Both the position numbers and the translations under genes were made by a program. A stretch of DNA of 20,495 nucleotides from a virus. Location of the stretch: the IMG/VR virus record IMGVR_UViG_3300042691_027647, positions 1 to 20,495 of that record, one strand, 5' to 3'. Shown here piece by piece: positions 1-7,763 of this stretch (within the stretch, counting starts at the first letter, position 1; every line of letters begins with the position of its first letter). The notes below the pieces were generated by a model, which saw only the letters and a list, made by a program, of their open reading frames with translations, had not been told where the DNA came from and made no database searches.

Positions 1-29
1 CATAATTATAATTCAAAGGAGAAAACAAT

Positions 30-431
30 ATGGCTAGTAGAGACCTAAAAACAAATATTAAAGTGCAAAACGCTTTAAATATTGCATCAATTACAACTAA
101 TGGAACAACTGCTGGAGTTGAAATTGATACCCAAGGTTATGAATCAGTAACATTCGAAGTTATTACTGGTGCAAGAACCGACGGAACAGTAACTCCACTT
201 ATTCAAGAAACTGATACTTCAGGTTCTTATAGTGGTTCAGTAAGCGATGATGATTTAGTTGGATTAGAAGCGGATTCTGCTCTTTCAACTGCTCATTCTC
301 GTTCAAGAATCGGATACATTGGAACTAAAAGATATGTAAAATTATCTTTGGTTTCAACTGTTATTACCTCTGGCTTAACAGCTGGTGGTTCAGTTATTCT
401 TGGAGACCCAAAATCAGCACCAGTTGCATAA
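30..431 (+). CDS. Small head decoration/structural protein
   Basis: A 133-residue protein rich in Thr, Ser and Gly with predicted beta structure and no signal or membrane segment. The pattern MASRDLKTNIKV, then a YESVTFEV strand, an 'IQETDTSGSYS' segment and a late RYVKLSLV strand matches the small structural proteins commonly encoded just after the major capsid gene of tailed phages, which probably decorate the head. The start is well supported: AAGGAG lies at 16-21, 8 nt before the ATG, one of the few strong ribosome binding sites in the late region. The capsid gene would lie just left of the window. A hairpin terminator follows directly. The class is fairly sure; the exact role (decoration or other head protein) is inferred. 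Confidence 0.72.
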   Translation: MASRDLKTNIKVQNALNIASITTNGTTAGVEIDTQGYESVTFEVITGARTDGTVTPLIQETDTSGSYSGSVSDDDLVGLEADSALSTAHSRSRIGYIGTKRYVKLSLVSTVITSGLTAGGSVILGDPKSAPVA

Positions 432-438
432 ATTAATT

Positions 439-466
439 AGAGGGGCATAAAAACCCCTCTTTTTTT
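439..466 (+). terminator. Rho-independent terminator after decoration gene
   Basis: A perfect 7-bp stem AGAGGGG/CCCCTCT (439-445 and 454-460) with an 8-nt loop is followed by a run of T to 466. It separates the head gene before it from the connector genes. Downstream genes must be reached by partial read-through or by a promoter in the short gap to 483, where no clear promoter is seen. Confidence 0.88.
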
Positions 467-483
467 AACTAAAAAATTATATC

Positions 484-756
484 ATGCTAGTAAAAGTATT
501 AAAAACCACTAAAGCCTCAAAAAACGAATCAGGAATTGAAATATTTGAATATTTAGAAGGCGAAATTTATGACATTTACCAAGACTTAGCCGAAGTTTTT
601 ATTAAAGAAGGTTGGGGAGAAAAAGCCATTGATAATTTAGAAAATGATGAAGAAGTTAATGAAGAAAAAGCCCTTGATGACTTAGAAAACAAAGCCATTG
701 ATAATTTAGAAAATAAAGAATTTAAACCAAAAAGAGGAACTAGAAATGCCAAGTAA
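484..756 (+). CDS. Small acidic protein with KAIDNLEN repeats
   Basis: A 90-residue protein. Its first 45 residues (MLVKVLKTTKASK..., then a DLAEVFIKEGWGEK segment) resemble the short proteins encoded between capsid and connector genes in many phages, whose usual form is 'V-K-V-L ... G ... LA..LI..G.AE'. The second half is an acidic tail containing the unit KAIDNLEN/KALDDLEN three times, ending in a basic patch (FKPKRGTRNAK). No Shine-Dalgarno is visible upstream (AT-rich leader). It overlaps the next gene by 11 nt. Function is unknown; a minor head role is inferred only from position. Confidence 0.65.
   Translation: MLVKVLKTTKASKNESGIEIFEYLEGEIYDIYQDLAEVFIKEGWGEKAIDNLENDEEVNEEKALDDLENKAIDNLENKEFKPKRGTRNAK
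622..714 (+). repeat. Three 24-bp in-frame repeats
   Basis: Copies lie at 622-645, 667-690 and 691-714. The first and third are identical over 24 bp, and the middle one is diverged and directly abuts the third. Each encodes K-A-(I/L)-D-(N/D)-L-E-N. A 21-nt acidic spacer separates the first two copies. The identity at third codon positions suggests a recent duplication or repair by slippage. Confidence 0.9.
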
Positions 757-1087
757 ATTTCAAAATACAAGAGAATTTGCGGAAGTTGTTATTGCAAATG
801 GAGGAACAACTTCTACCTCTTACGAATTAGGTGGAACTCATTTAGTCGGGGTTTTAATTCCCGCTAGCATAACTGGCACTAAATTAACTATAGAAGGTTC
901 AATTGATGGAACTAATTTTTATCAATTATATGGCTCAAGCTCAGGAACTGCAAAAGAAATTAAAATAAGTGCTAACAAATTTATTGAAATTGAAAGCAAT
1001 TACGATAATCCTTTTAATTTTATAAGATTAGTTTCTAACGCAGAAGAAGGTGCAGAAAGAATTTTAAAAATAGTTTGCAATCCATAA
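746..1087 (+). CDS. Small beta-rich virion protein of unknown role
   Basis: A 113-residue protein with alternating hydrophobic strands (TYELGGTHLVGVLIP, TKLTIEGSIDGTNFYQLY, KFIEIESNYDNPFNFIRLV). The pattern 'L.IEGS.DGTNF..L' followed by '..NPF.FIRLVS' is like the beta-sandwich decoration or fibre modules that phages encode near the head-tail joint. It starts 11 nt inside the previous gene, with a weak AGAGGAA upstream, and ends 3 nt before the connector. I do not recognise a specific family. A head decoration or tail accessory role is an inference from position. Confidence 0.6.
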   Translation: MPSKFQNTREFAEVVIANGGTTSTSYELGGTHLVGVLIPASITGTKLTIEGSIDGTNFYQLYGSSSGTAKEIKISANKFIEIESNYDNPFNFIRLVSNAEEGAERILKIVCNP

Positions 1088-1090
1088 AAA

Positions 1091-1666
1091 ATGACAGTAT
1101 CGCCGATAAATTATATATTAACAACCGACGCAACAAGTGAAGTTATAACTTTAGCCGAGATTAAAACTTTCTTAAAAGTTGACGGCACTGATTACGATAG
1201 TATTTTAACGCCTTTTATTAAAGTCTCTCGTCAAATTGGAGAAAAAATAACGGGGCGTGATTTTGTTGAAAAAGAATATAAAACATTTCTAGATTCTTTT
1301 CCTTATTGCCACGGAATAGAAATTAGAAAAAGTAAATTAAAATCGATTACTTCAATTCAATATTACGATGTTAATAATGCTCTTCAAACATTAAGTTCAA
1401 GCGATTATTATTTTACTAATGATGCAGATTATTCATCAATCTATATTAATAACGATAAAACATTTCCAACAACTTACGAGAGAAAGCAAGCGGTTATAAT
1501 TACTTTTAAAGTTGATTATCCAAACTTTCCCGCAACATTAAAACAAGCAATGCTTAGTGTTTGTGCTTATCTATATGAGAATGCTGGAGATTGCGTAAAC
1601 GAAAATAATTCACAATTTAAATCTTTGTTTTTTCCATATATTGTATCACAAAAATTTATTATATGA
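1091..1666 (+). CDS. Head-tail connector (gp6/phiE125 gp8-like)
   Basis: A 191-residue protein. The N-terminal stretch 'VITLAEIKTFLKVDGTDYDSIL' followed by a helix ending 'IGEKITGRDF' (about residues 18-58) is the hallmark of the phage connector family (HK97 gp6 / phiE125 gp8 type), which forms the adaptor ring under the portal. A beta hairpin (FLDSFPY, then IEIRKSKLKSITSIQYYD) and a C-terminal helical half (PATLKQAMLSVCAYLYENAGD) complete the usual arrangement. Length is typical. No Shine-Dalgarno is visible. Its stop overlaps the start of the head-closure gene in an ATGA junction, suggesting coupled translation. Confidence 0.85.
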   Translation: MTVSPINYILTTDATSEVITLAEIKTFLKVDGTDYDSILTPFIKVSRQIGEKITGRDFVEKEYKTFLDSFPYCHGIEIRKSKLKSITSIQYYDVNNALQTLSSSDYYFTNDADYSSIYINNDKTFPTTYERKQAVIITFKVDYPNFPATLKQAMLSVCAYLYENAGDCVNENNSQFKSLFFPYIVSQKFII

Positions 1667-2055
1667 AATGTCAATCAATCAAAAGAAATGTAAATAAAGT
1701 TTGCATTGGCGATTTTAGAGAGAAAATTAAAATACAAACAACTTCAATTGCTCCAAATAATGCACCTAACGGACTTTCAAGCGTAGCATTTACAACAGTT
1801 GCGGAAGTGTGGGCAATGATTAAAACAAATGCATCAAGAGAATTTGTCGATGGCGTTAATATTGAGAATGGTTTGAACACTGATTTTTATGTTCGTTTTA
1901 ATACTGCAATTCCTTTGACCAAACAACTTTGGATAGAATACAAAAATAATTTATATAAAATAACTAACACCGACAACATCGATAAAATGGATAACATAGT
2001 GCGGTTAAGAAGCACAGAGAAAGGCGATAAAACAATTAATGCTAATAAACGATGA
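1663..2055 (+). CDS. Head closure/head-tail adaptor (SPP1 gp16-like)
   Basis: A 130-residue protein with the typical head-tail joining layout: 'GDFREKIKIQ' strand near residue 17, a loop with 'NAPNGLSSVAFTTVAEVWAMIK', then 'SREF..G..IE....FYVRF' and a C-terminal 'WIEYKNNLYKITNTDNIDKMDNIVRLRS' strand pair. These are the signature segments of the Phage_H_T_join/gp16 family, which plugs the connector after DNA packaging. It overlaps the genes on both sides by 4 nt (ATGA). A slightly longer basic N-terminus (MKCQSIKRNVNKVCI) precedes the domain, so a later start is possible but no better ATG is seen. Confidence 0.85.
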   Translation: MKCQSIKRNVNKVCIGDFREKIKIQTTSIAPNNAPNGLSSVAFTTVAEVWAMIKTNASREFVDGVNIENGLNTDFYVRFNTAIPLTKQLWIEYKNNLYKITNTDNIDKMDNIVRLRSTEKGDKTINANKR

Positions 2056-2525
2056 TTAAAGTAAAAGCTGGCTCAAGCAACGAAAAAACAATGAAATTTT
2101 TATATGAATTGCCAGTTGAATTAACAAAAGCAATTCGTCAAGGCTTTTACACATCGGGAAAGCAATTAGTCGCAGATTTAAACAAAGATATGAAAGCCCC
2201 TAAAAGTGGTAGAGCTTACAAAGTTTATCGTGGAGTTAGTGGTAAACTAAAGAAGCCTAAATTGCATATTGCATCAGCCCCAAACGAAACGCCTGCAATC
2301 ATTACGGGTAAGTTTAGAAAGTCCGTTGATTTTGCCGTTAGAGGCAATAGAACTCTTGAATTTGGTGCAAATCAATCAGCTCCAGAATATGCGGAATTTT
2401 TAGAAAATGGAACTTCTAAAATGGAAGCAAGAGAGCCGTTTAAACGGACAGTTTTAAAGCTTAAAAATAAAATTAAATCAAACATAGATATTCAGTTAAA
2501 AAAAGCATTGGAGGGTAAGAAATGA
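2052..2525 (+). CDS. HK97 gp10-like tail completion protein
   Basis: A 157-residue protein with 'ELPVELTKAIRQGFYTSGKQLVADLNKDMKAPKSGR' (N-terminal helix and loop), 'APNETPAIITGKFRKSVDF', 'YAEFLENGTSKMEAREPFKRTVLKLKNKI'. The 'G.LR.S', 'YA.FLE.GTSKM.ARPF' pattern is diagnostic of the HK97 gp10-like family, which acts at the head-tail joint. It joins both neighbours through ATGA overlaps. Its C-terminus overlaps a GGAGG site that serves the next gene. Confidence 0.85.
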   Translation: MIKVKAGSSNEKTMKFLYELPVELTKAIRQGFYTSGKQLVADLNKDMKAPKSGRAYKVYRGVSGKLKKPKLHIASAPNETPAIITGKFRKSVDFAVRGNRTLEFGANQSAPEYAEFLENGTSKMEAREPFKRTVLKLKNKIKSNIDIQLKKALEGKK

Positions 2526-3592
2526 AAGGGGTTTACATAGTAAATAGATTAAAAGAAATTTTACCAAAATATACCGATGATTTTTCAACAATAATTAATG
2601 TCTCTTCATTAACAAGAAGCGGGACGACGATTACCTGCACAACTGCAACCGCTCATGGGTTATCAACTAATGATTATGCAACAATTCGAGGTGCAAAAAA
2701 TCCAATTGCTTTAAGCTCAATTACCTTTTCAAATGGAATTGCAACAGCAACAGCATCAACCGACCACGAATTAACCGACCCTTCTAAATATTCTCCAGCA
2801 AATTTACCTTTATATGTTGAGATTGCGGGAGCTAGTGGATATAATGGCGTAAAAGAATTAGTAAGCGTTCCAAATAATTTAACATTTAAATTTAAAGTAA
2901 GTGGAAGCCCGTCAACTGTATCGGGTGGTTATTTATTATTAGAAGACCAAGAAGGTTATAATGGTTATAAACAAATTACAAAAATTGATGCAACTTCTTT
3001 TTCTTACCAAACAACTGGCTCTATGCTATCGCCAGCGCAAGGAACGATTCAAGTAAGTTGCTTAACTAGAATTGACCACGCACCAACGCCAGCAAGAATA
3101 CAACAATATTATTCAACAAATTCAAGTGATATTTCACAAGTCTGGGCTTTTGTTGTTCTAAGTCAAAATCAAGCTTTTAAAGATGATACAATTGTTGGCG
3201 ATTCATCTTCTTCAAATAAAAAAAATGAGTCTTATTGGAATACATCTATGCAACAATTTAATATTTATGTTGTAATTCCTTCAGCAGGCTCAACCCTTGG
3301 CGGTATTTCACAAGACCAAGCAAAAACTTATTTAAACCCGCTTTTAAAATGCTTAGCAAATTATATTTTTGTAAGTGATTTAAAAGAAGAAAAAACTCAA
3401 CCATGCCAATTTATTGGCGATGAAGCAGATGATTACATTGAAGCAAGATATACACACAGGTTTGATTTTACAGTTCCAAACATTATACAAACAGAAGATA
3501 CGGCAGATTTCGACAATGGAACACCATTAAAAATAATCGATGGAATATTTCAAGATAACAACCTTGAATTTTATGTTAATACTAGAAGTTAA
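2522..3592 (+). CDS. Tail terminator (Mu gp37 slot) with inserted beta domains
   Basis: A 356-residue protein. The terminal parts, residues 1-25 (YIVNRLKEILPKYTDDFSTI) and about 185-345 (APTPARIQQYY..., 'VWAFVVLSQNQ', 'QFNIYVVIPSAGSTLGGISQDQAKTYLNPLLKCLANYIF', 'YTHRFDFTVPNIIQTED'), match the terminator-like protein encoded just before the gp38/sheath pair in Mu-type tails. Between them, residues 28-178 hold Ig-like/FCCH-like beta modules: an outer one (28-58 plus about 141-178) apparently interrupted by a second (66-140). The same module type occurs in the baseplate J gene. GGAGG precedes the start. Family placement is good; the nested-domain reading is my inference. Confidence 0.75.
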   Translation: MKGVYIVNRLKEILPKYTDDFSTIINVSSLTRSGTTITCTTATAHGLSTNDYATIRGAKNPIALSSITFSNGIATATASTDHELTDPSKYSPANLPLYVEIAGASGYNGVKELVSVPNNLTFKFKVSGSPSTVSGGYLLLEDQEGYNGYKQITKIDATSFSYQTTGSMLSPAQGTIQVSCLTRIDHAPTPARIQQYYSTNSSDISQVWAFVVLSQNQAFKDDTIVGDSSSSNKKNESYWNTSMQQFNIYVVIPSAGSTLGGISQDQAKTYLNPLLKCLANYIFVSDLKEEKTQPCQFIGDEADDYIEARYTHRFDFTVPNIIQTEDTADFDNGTPLKIIDGIFQDNNLEFYVNTRS

Positions 3593-3610
3593 TCATAGTT
3601 TTTAGGGTTG
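3590..3610 (+). repeat. 21-bp late-operon repeat, copy 1
   Basis: The sequence AATCATAGTTTTTAGGGTTG (3591-3610, with the preceding T also shared) recurs exactly at 10604-10624. Here it begins inside the TAA stop of the terminator gene and is followed by about 52 nt of AT-rich leader before the next ATG. The gap 3593-3662 is otherwise empty. It could be a phage-specific promoter or operator element, or a recombination linker. Confidence 0.85.
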
Positions 3611-3662
3611 CCAAAATTTATATTTTTAGCATTATTTCAATATAAAAATTAAATTTTATTTT

Positions 3663-3845
3663 ATGAAATTAAAAATAAATCAAGATATTAAAACGCCAAA
3701 TGGCAAAGTCTTTAAAGATTCAATTATTGAAGTTGATGATATTGACGGAGTGCCCTCAGAAATATTTTGGCGTAATAGAATAAGAGATTCAGCAATTGAT
3801 AATTGCGTTGAAATTGTATCAACTCAAAAAAAGGTAAATAAATAA
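3663..3845 (+). CDS. DUF2635 protein (Mu gp38-like)
   Basis: A 60-residue protein placed directly before the sheath gene, as gp38 is in Mu. The short motif 'I-E-V-D-D-I-D-G-V-P-S-E-I-F-W-R-N-R-I-R-D' with the Trp-Arg pair, followed by 'CVEIV', fits DUF2635, whose usual ending is '..V....YW.RRL.DGDV'. It is likely a minor tail component; the biochemical role is not known. It overlaps the sheath gene by 1 nt (TAATG). No Shine-Dalgarno is visible; the leader is AT-rich and carries the repeat described at 3590-3610. Confidence 0.78.
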   Translation: MKLKINQDIKTPNGKVFKDSIIEVDDIDGVPSEIFWRNRIRDSAIDNCVEIVSTQKKVNK

Positions 3846-5401
3846 TGGGTGCATCATTTCCAAATATAACTGCAAATATTAAATCAGCTTTAACCGCCAA
3901 AAATGCGGGAGAGCGTTCAATTTTGTTAGTCGGTTGCATGATTAGTGGAACTGCTTCAAGCGGTCAACTAAAAGAAGGCATTATTTCTAAAAAAGAATTT
4001 AATGATTTCTTTGGTGCTAAATCACAAATTGCAAAAGCTGGTAGAGCCATGATTGATGCTCTTTCAGTTTCTAAAATTAAACCTAAAATTAGTGCAATTG
4101 GTTTAATTGATAATGCTTCAGGCGTTGCATCAACAGGAACAATAGCTTTTAGCGGAACAGCTACCGAAGCAGGAACTTTAACAGTTTATATTGATTCAAT
4201 TAGAAATGGTAAATATGAATTAGCCGTTGCCAGTGGTGCAACCGCTAGCTCAATTGGTGCTAATTTAGAAACTTTAATTACCGCCAATACTTATTCTCCA
4301 GTAACCGCAGTAAACACAACTGGTTCAGTTGCTTTAACTGCTAATAACGATGGAGTTCAAGGAAACACAATCGGACTTAAAATAGTTGGTTCAGTTGCTG
4401 GAATTACTGCAACACTTACAGCAATGGCGAGCGGTGCAACTAATCCAGTTTTAACATCTTTATTTGATCCAGTTGTTGACCAAAGATACACCTCGATTGT
4501 TTACCCTGCCGAGTGGGGAACTTCAACTTTAACAGCTTTCACAGAAGCAAGATTTAATGTTGATAATAAAATTATTGATGGCATTGGTATAACTTCTAAA
4601 CCTGATACTTATTCAAATACCAACACCGCAGGCGATGCTTTAAATCAAAAAACTTTAGCATACTTAGGAATACCATTAATTGCAACATCAACTCACAAAG
4701 GCGGAGCAATCTTTGAAAGCCCAATTGTTATTGCTTCTTATTTTGCTTGCCTAAGAGAATTAAGATTAACAGAAGGTGCAAATGTATCATCAATTACAAC
4801 TAATGGACAATCAATTGGCGGTAGCTTCTTTGGTGGCATACCTTATCATAATACTCCATTTAATTTGCTTCCAACCATTGAAACTGGGCATGATTTTACA
4901 GATGCAGAATGTGTAGAATTAGAAAATAGCGGAATTACTTTGCTTAGAAATAATCCATCAAATACAACTATTATTTGTAATGAAGCGGTTACGACTTACA
5001 AAACAGATGCATTAGGACAAATTGATAAAACATTTAAATATATTAACTATGTTGATACATTAACAATTGTTCGTGATTATGTTTTCCAAAATCTTAAAGC
5101 TGATTTCTCGCAACATATTCTAACAACTGGTCAACTAATAGCTGGTCGCCCTATGGTTAATCGTGAAGGCTTTATTGCTAAAATGATGGGCTATTATGGA
5201 GCTTTATCGGGTTATAAAACTGGTAATAATAATTATGTATTATTAAGAGCTGGTAGCGAAGAAGCTAATGCATTTAAACAAGCTTTAGAAAATTCAATTG
5301 TGATTACTTTGGTTGATGGAAAAATCACCGCAGAATCAATCGCAAATATTGTTTCACAAGTTAGACAACTTATTGTTAATTTCACTCCAACCTTTGAATA
5401 A
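3845..5401 (+). CDS. Contractile tail sheath protein (Mu gpL-like)
   Basis: A 518-residue protein with the Mu gpL sheath layout. The N-terminal 'AGERSILLVGCMISGTASS' segment is followed by 'FFGAKSQIAKAGRAMIDAL'. An inserted beta domain (about 100-200) has repeated 'G-T-I-A-F-S-G-T-A', 'A-S-S-I-G-A-N-L' and 'A-N-N-D-G-V-Q-G-N-T-I-G-L' motifs. The central 'RYTSIVYPAEW' comes next, and the conserved C-terminal region has 'EGFIAKMMGYYGALSGYKTG', 'LVDGKITAESIANIVSQVRQLIVNFTPTFE'. It polymerises around the tube and contracts at infection. Length is normal for Mu-type sheaths. The next gene (tube) starts 2 nt after the stop. Confidence 0.93.
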   Translation: MGASFPNITANIKSALTAKNAGERSILLVGCMISGTASSGQLKEGIISKKEFNDFFGAKSQIAKAGRAMIDALSVSKIKPKISAIGLIDNASGVASTGTIAFSGTATEAGTLTVYIDSIRNGKYELAVASGATASSIGANLETLITANTYSPVTAVNTTGSVALTANNDGVQGNTIGLKIVGSVAGITATLTAMASGATNPVLTSLFDPVVDQRYTSIVYPAEWGTSTLTAFTEARFNVDNKIIDGIGITSKPDTYSNTNTAGDALNQKTLAYLGIPLIATSTHKGGAIFESPIVIASYFACLRELRLTEGANVSSITTNGQSIGGSFFGGIPYHNTPFNLLPTIETGHDFTDAECVELENSGITLLRNNPSNTTIICNEAVTTYKTDALGQIDKTFKYINYVDTLTIVRDYVFQNLKADFSQHILTTGQLIAGRPMVNREGFIAKMMGYYGALSGYKTGNNNYVLLRAGSEEANAFKQALENSIVITLVDGKITAESIANIVSQVRQLIVNFTPTFE

Positions 5402-5403
5402 TT

Positions 5404-5748
5404 ATGGCAATTTTAGATTACGGCAATTTATCAATTAATGGAACTGTTATCTCTTACGAGGGAGCGGTTAAAATTGAAGCAGGCTCAAAAAAGCGTATTG
5501 TAAATCCACAAGTTAATGGTGGCAAAATAATTACAACTGATATTTCAACAAATGTAAGTAAAATTACAGTTAAAGTAAGGGTTACGCCCGAAAGCAATGC
5601 ACAGTTTGACGCTTTCTTTAATAATGGAGATAATAATACTATCTCTTTTAGAGACCAAAACTTTTCAGCTTGTTTGTTAGAAATGCTTCCAGAGCGTGAA
5701 GATTTATCAACTGTTGATTATGTATTTTTAGGCGACCCTGCAATTTAG
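5404..5748 (+). CDS. Tail tube protein (Mu gpM-like)
   Basis: A 114-residue protein matching the Mu gpM tail-tube family: 'LDYGNLSINGTVISYEGAVKIEAGSKKRIVNPQVNGGKIITTDISTNVSKITVKVRVTPESN..FDAFFNNGDNNTISFRDQNFSACLLEMLPER'. The family pattern is 'G...V..GG.....I..N.S.I.V.V...', with a hexamer-forming beta barrel. It lies between sheath and tail assembly chaperone as in Mu. No Shine-Dalgarno is visible; it starts 2 nt after the sheath stop. Confidence 0.88.
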   Translation: MAILDYGNLSINGTVISYEGAVKIEAGSKKRIVNPQVNGGKIITTDISTNVSKITVKVRVTPESNAQFDAFFNNGDNNTISFRDQNFSACLLEMLPEREDLSTVDYVFLGDPAI

Positions 5749-5753
5749 TTTTT

Positions 5754-6209
5754 ATGGACAATATTACTTTTGATTTACAAACTCCATTAAAAGTTCAAGC
5801 CAATGTTGACGGCAAGAATGTTTTTAATGATTTAGATAAAATTTATTTAAAAGCTCCGACTTATAAAGATAAGGATAAAACTCTTGTATTAAAGAAAAAG
5901 TTTATTGAAGCAATCTTTGCAATGACTGCAACAATTCAAAAGCAAGATGCTCAAGAGCAAATAGGCGAAGGCAAGCTTGATTCAAAAGCAATTAAAGCAA
6001 TTTTATTCGCTTCTAAAGATTTTGATATTGTGGCATATTTTAAACATTTTGAAAGCCTTTTAATTAATGTTGCTTTTAAAGATGAAGATATGAAGCAACC
6101 TTTGATTAGTAGCGAAGTTCAAAAGATTGATGAATCAGATTTTGAGGAGCTATTGGCTAAATATATTGAGGTTTTTTTTATTGTTTCTTGGATGAAGACT
6201 CTAAACTAG
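5754..6209 (+). CDS. Tail assembly chaperone, short form (Mu gp41-like)
   Basis: A 151-residue protein in the slot between tube and tape measure, where Mu-type phages encode gp41. The first half is 'ITFDLQTPLKVQANVDGKNVFNDLDKIYLKAPTYKDKD', typical of the Phage_TAC family that starts with a beta-rich 'L..P......V.TL.LR.PT..D' unit. The rest is helical and acidic. It probably binds the tape measure during tail assembly and is absent from the virion. The last codons run into a T tract at 6172-6179 where a -1 shift would replace the terminal VSWMKTLN with a longer tail. Confidence 0.82.
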   Translation: MDNITFDLQTPLKVQANVDGKNVFNDLDKIYLKAPTYKDKDKTLVLKKKFIEAIFAMTATIQKQDAQEQIGEGKLDSKAIKAILFASKDFDIVAYFKHFESLLINVAFKDEDMKQPLISSEVQKIDESDFEELLAKYIEVFFIVSWMKTLN

Positions 6210-6349
6210 AAACTATTATTTGCAACCTCGCATATTTTTATAAAGGGTCGGCAAGTATGGACTGGTTAGAGTCGCAACCAATACCAAAGCTTTTAAGGTT
6301 ACAAAAAGAAGCAGAAAAAATTAACAAACAACTAGAAAAAAATGTTTAA
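5754..6349 (+). CDS. gp41-gp42 fusion by -1 frameshift
   Basis: The -1 frame after 6179 is open to TAA at 6347-6349. It encodes YCFLDEDSKLETIICNLAYF followed by 'YKGSASMDWLESQPIPKLLRLQKEAEKINKQLEKNV', giving a fusion of about 198 residues. The extension looks like a real protein: it has a helical, Trp-containing 'DWLESQPIPKLLRLQKEAE' segment like the gp42 part of Mu-type chaperones. It has no start codon of its own suited to the segment. The frameshifted long form is a conserved property of tail chaperone genes (shown broadly for dsDNA phages, Mu included). Without it, 6210-6341 would be an unexplained gap. The fusion overlaps the tape measure start by 8 nt. Confidence 0.8.
6173..6179 (+). 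other. Programmed -1 slippery heptamer T TTT TTT
   Basis: In the gp41 frame the codons are GTT TTT TTT ATT. The last T of GTT plus two TTT codons form the canonical X-XXY-YYZ heptamer. Slipping back one base leads to TTT TTT TAT TGT and into the long open -1 frame. Confidence 0.8.
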
Positions 6350-7763
6350 AGTTTCATACATATACGATTTAGTTGATAATATAAGCCCTCAATTAAAAAA
6401 GATACAATCAAACCTAGAAGCTACCAAAAATACAGTCCACTCTATTGCAGGGCAGATGTCAACATCATTTAGTAATTTAAGCAATACTATAAAAAAAACC
6501 AGCCAATCATTTAATAGTGCAGGTACTACATTGGCTCCATTATCGGCAACGATGGGATTAGTAGCAACAAAAGCAATATCTTCAGCATCTAATTTTGAAA
6601 CCCTAGGCATTCAGTTAGAAATTCTAACAGGCTCAGCTGAAAAGGGAAAGAAATTATTTGAAGAATTAGATAAATATTCAATAGATTCACCTTTCAATTT
6701 ACCAGAAGTGGTTCAAGCAACTAGAACATTGTTAGGTTCAAATATAGCATTAGAAGATGTTGTTGCAACAACTAAAATGCTTGGTGATGTTTCAGCAGGC
6801 TCAGGAGCAGATATTAAATCATTAGCGGTTGTTTATGGGCAAGTTGCAGGTATGACAAAATTACAAGGGCAAGATGCAATGCAATTTGTAAGTAATGGTA
6901 TTCCTATTTGGGCATTATTACAAAAAGCAACTGGAAAAAGTATAGATCAATTGAGAGAGTTAGCAACTGATGGAAAAATATCATTTGATATTGTAAAGAA
7001 AGCATTGACTCAGGCTACCGAGAAAAATGGAATGTATTATAAAGCAACTGAAAAACTTTCTAAATCTCTTGGAGGTCTTTTTTCAACACTTGTAGACCAA
7101 GTCAATAAAGCTTTTGGTCAATTAGGTGCGGAAATGGCAAAAGCAATTGATCTATCAAGTAATATTACAAACATCACCGATGCTATTGAAAAACTTACAG
7201 ATAAATTTAAATCTTTATCACCCGAAGCAAAAAGATTTATTACTTATGGAATTTTAATAGCTGCCATATTAGCACCAGTAGTGTTTATTTTAGGTTCTCT
7301 TGCTGGTGTTTTGGCATTAGCCACACTAGGTGTTATATTGTTTGGTAAAGCAATAACAAAGGTATTTACAGCAAACCCTTGGATACTTGGCTTGCAACTT
7401 GCTATTCTTACGATGTTTTTATTTAAAGACGAGTTAATAATAATTTATGATTTTTTAAAAGATAAATTAGTAAGTGCTTTTGATTATGTTGCGGATAAAA
7501 TAAAAATGGTAATGGATTTAATAAATAAATTTAGAACTGATTCAGCGGTTGTTTTAAACTTCTTAGGACTCGAAAAAATGGCAAATTTCGTTTCACCAGA
7601 AATTAACCAACCATCGCAAATTAATAAATCACAAAGCTTGACGGCTGGTGGTGAGTTAAATGTAAACATAAAAGGATTGCCCAAGGGTTCTAACTCTAAT
7701 TTTACGCCAAGACCTAATAGTTTCTTGCCCGTTGGTATTAATTCAGTATTTGCGGGGACTTAA
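6342..7763 (+). CDS. Tape measure protein
   Basis: A 473-residue protein. A basic, low-complexity helical N-terminus ('LVDNISPQLKKIQSNLEATKNTVHSIAGQMSTSF') is followed by the tape measure domain: 'SNFETLGIQLEILTGSAEKGKKLFEELDKYSIDSPFNLPEVVQATRTLL', then 'VYGQVAGMTKLQGQDAMQFVSNGIPIWALL' and 'GKISFDIVKKALTQAT'. Hydrophobic segments at about 298-330 (ITYGILIAAILAPVVFILG...) and 345-360 are typical of these proteins. It sets tail length and is ejected with DNA. At about 0.15 nm per residue (the known tape relation) the tail would be near 70 nm, short for a Mu-type tail. It starts 8 nt inside the frameshifted gp42 stop. Confidence 0.88.
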   Translation: MFKVSYIYDLVDNISPQLKKIQSNLEATKNTVHSIAGQMSTSFSNLSNTIKKTSQSFNSAGTTLAPLSATMGLVATKAISSASNFETLGIQLEILTGSAEKGKKLFEELDKYSIDSPFNLPEVVQATRTLLGSNIALEDVVATTKMLGDVSAGSGADIKSLAVVYGQVAGMTKLQGQDAMQFVSNGIPIWALLQKATGKSIDQLRELATDGKISFDIVKKALTQATEKNGMYYKATEKLSKSLGGLFSTLVDQVNKAFGQLGAEMAKAIDLSSNITNITDAIEKLTDKFKSLSPEAKRFITYGILIAAILAPVVFILGSLAGVLALATLGVILFGKAITKVFTANPWILGLQLAILTMFLFKDELIIIYDFLKDKLVSAFDYVADKIKMVMDLINKFRTDSAVVLNFLGLEKMANFVSPEINQPSQINKSQSLTAGGELNVNIKGLPKGSNSNFTPRPNSFLPVGINSVFAGT

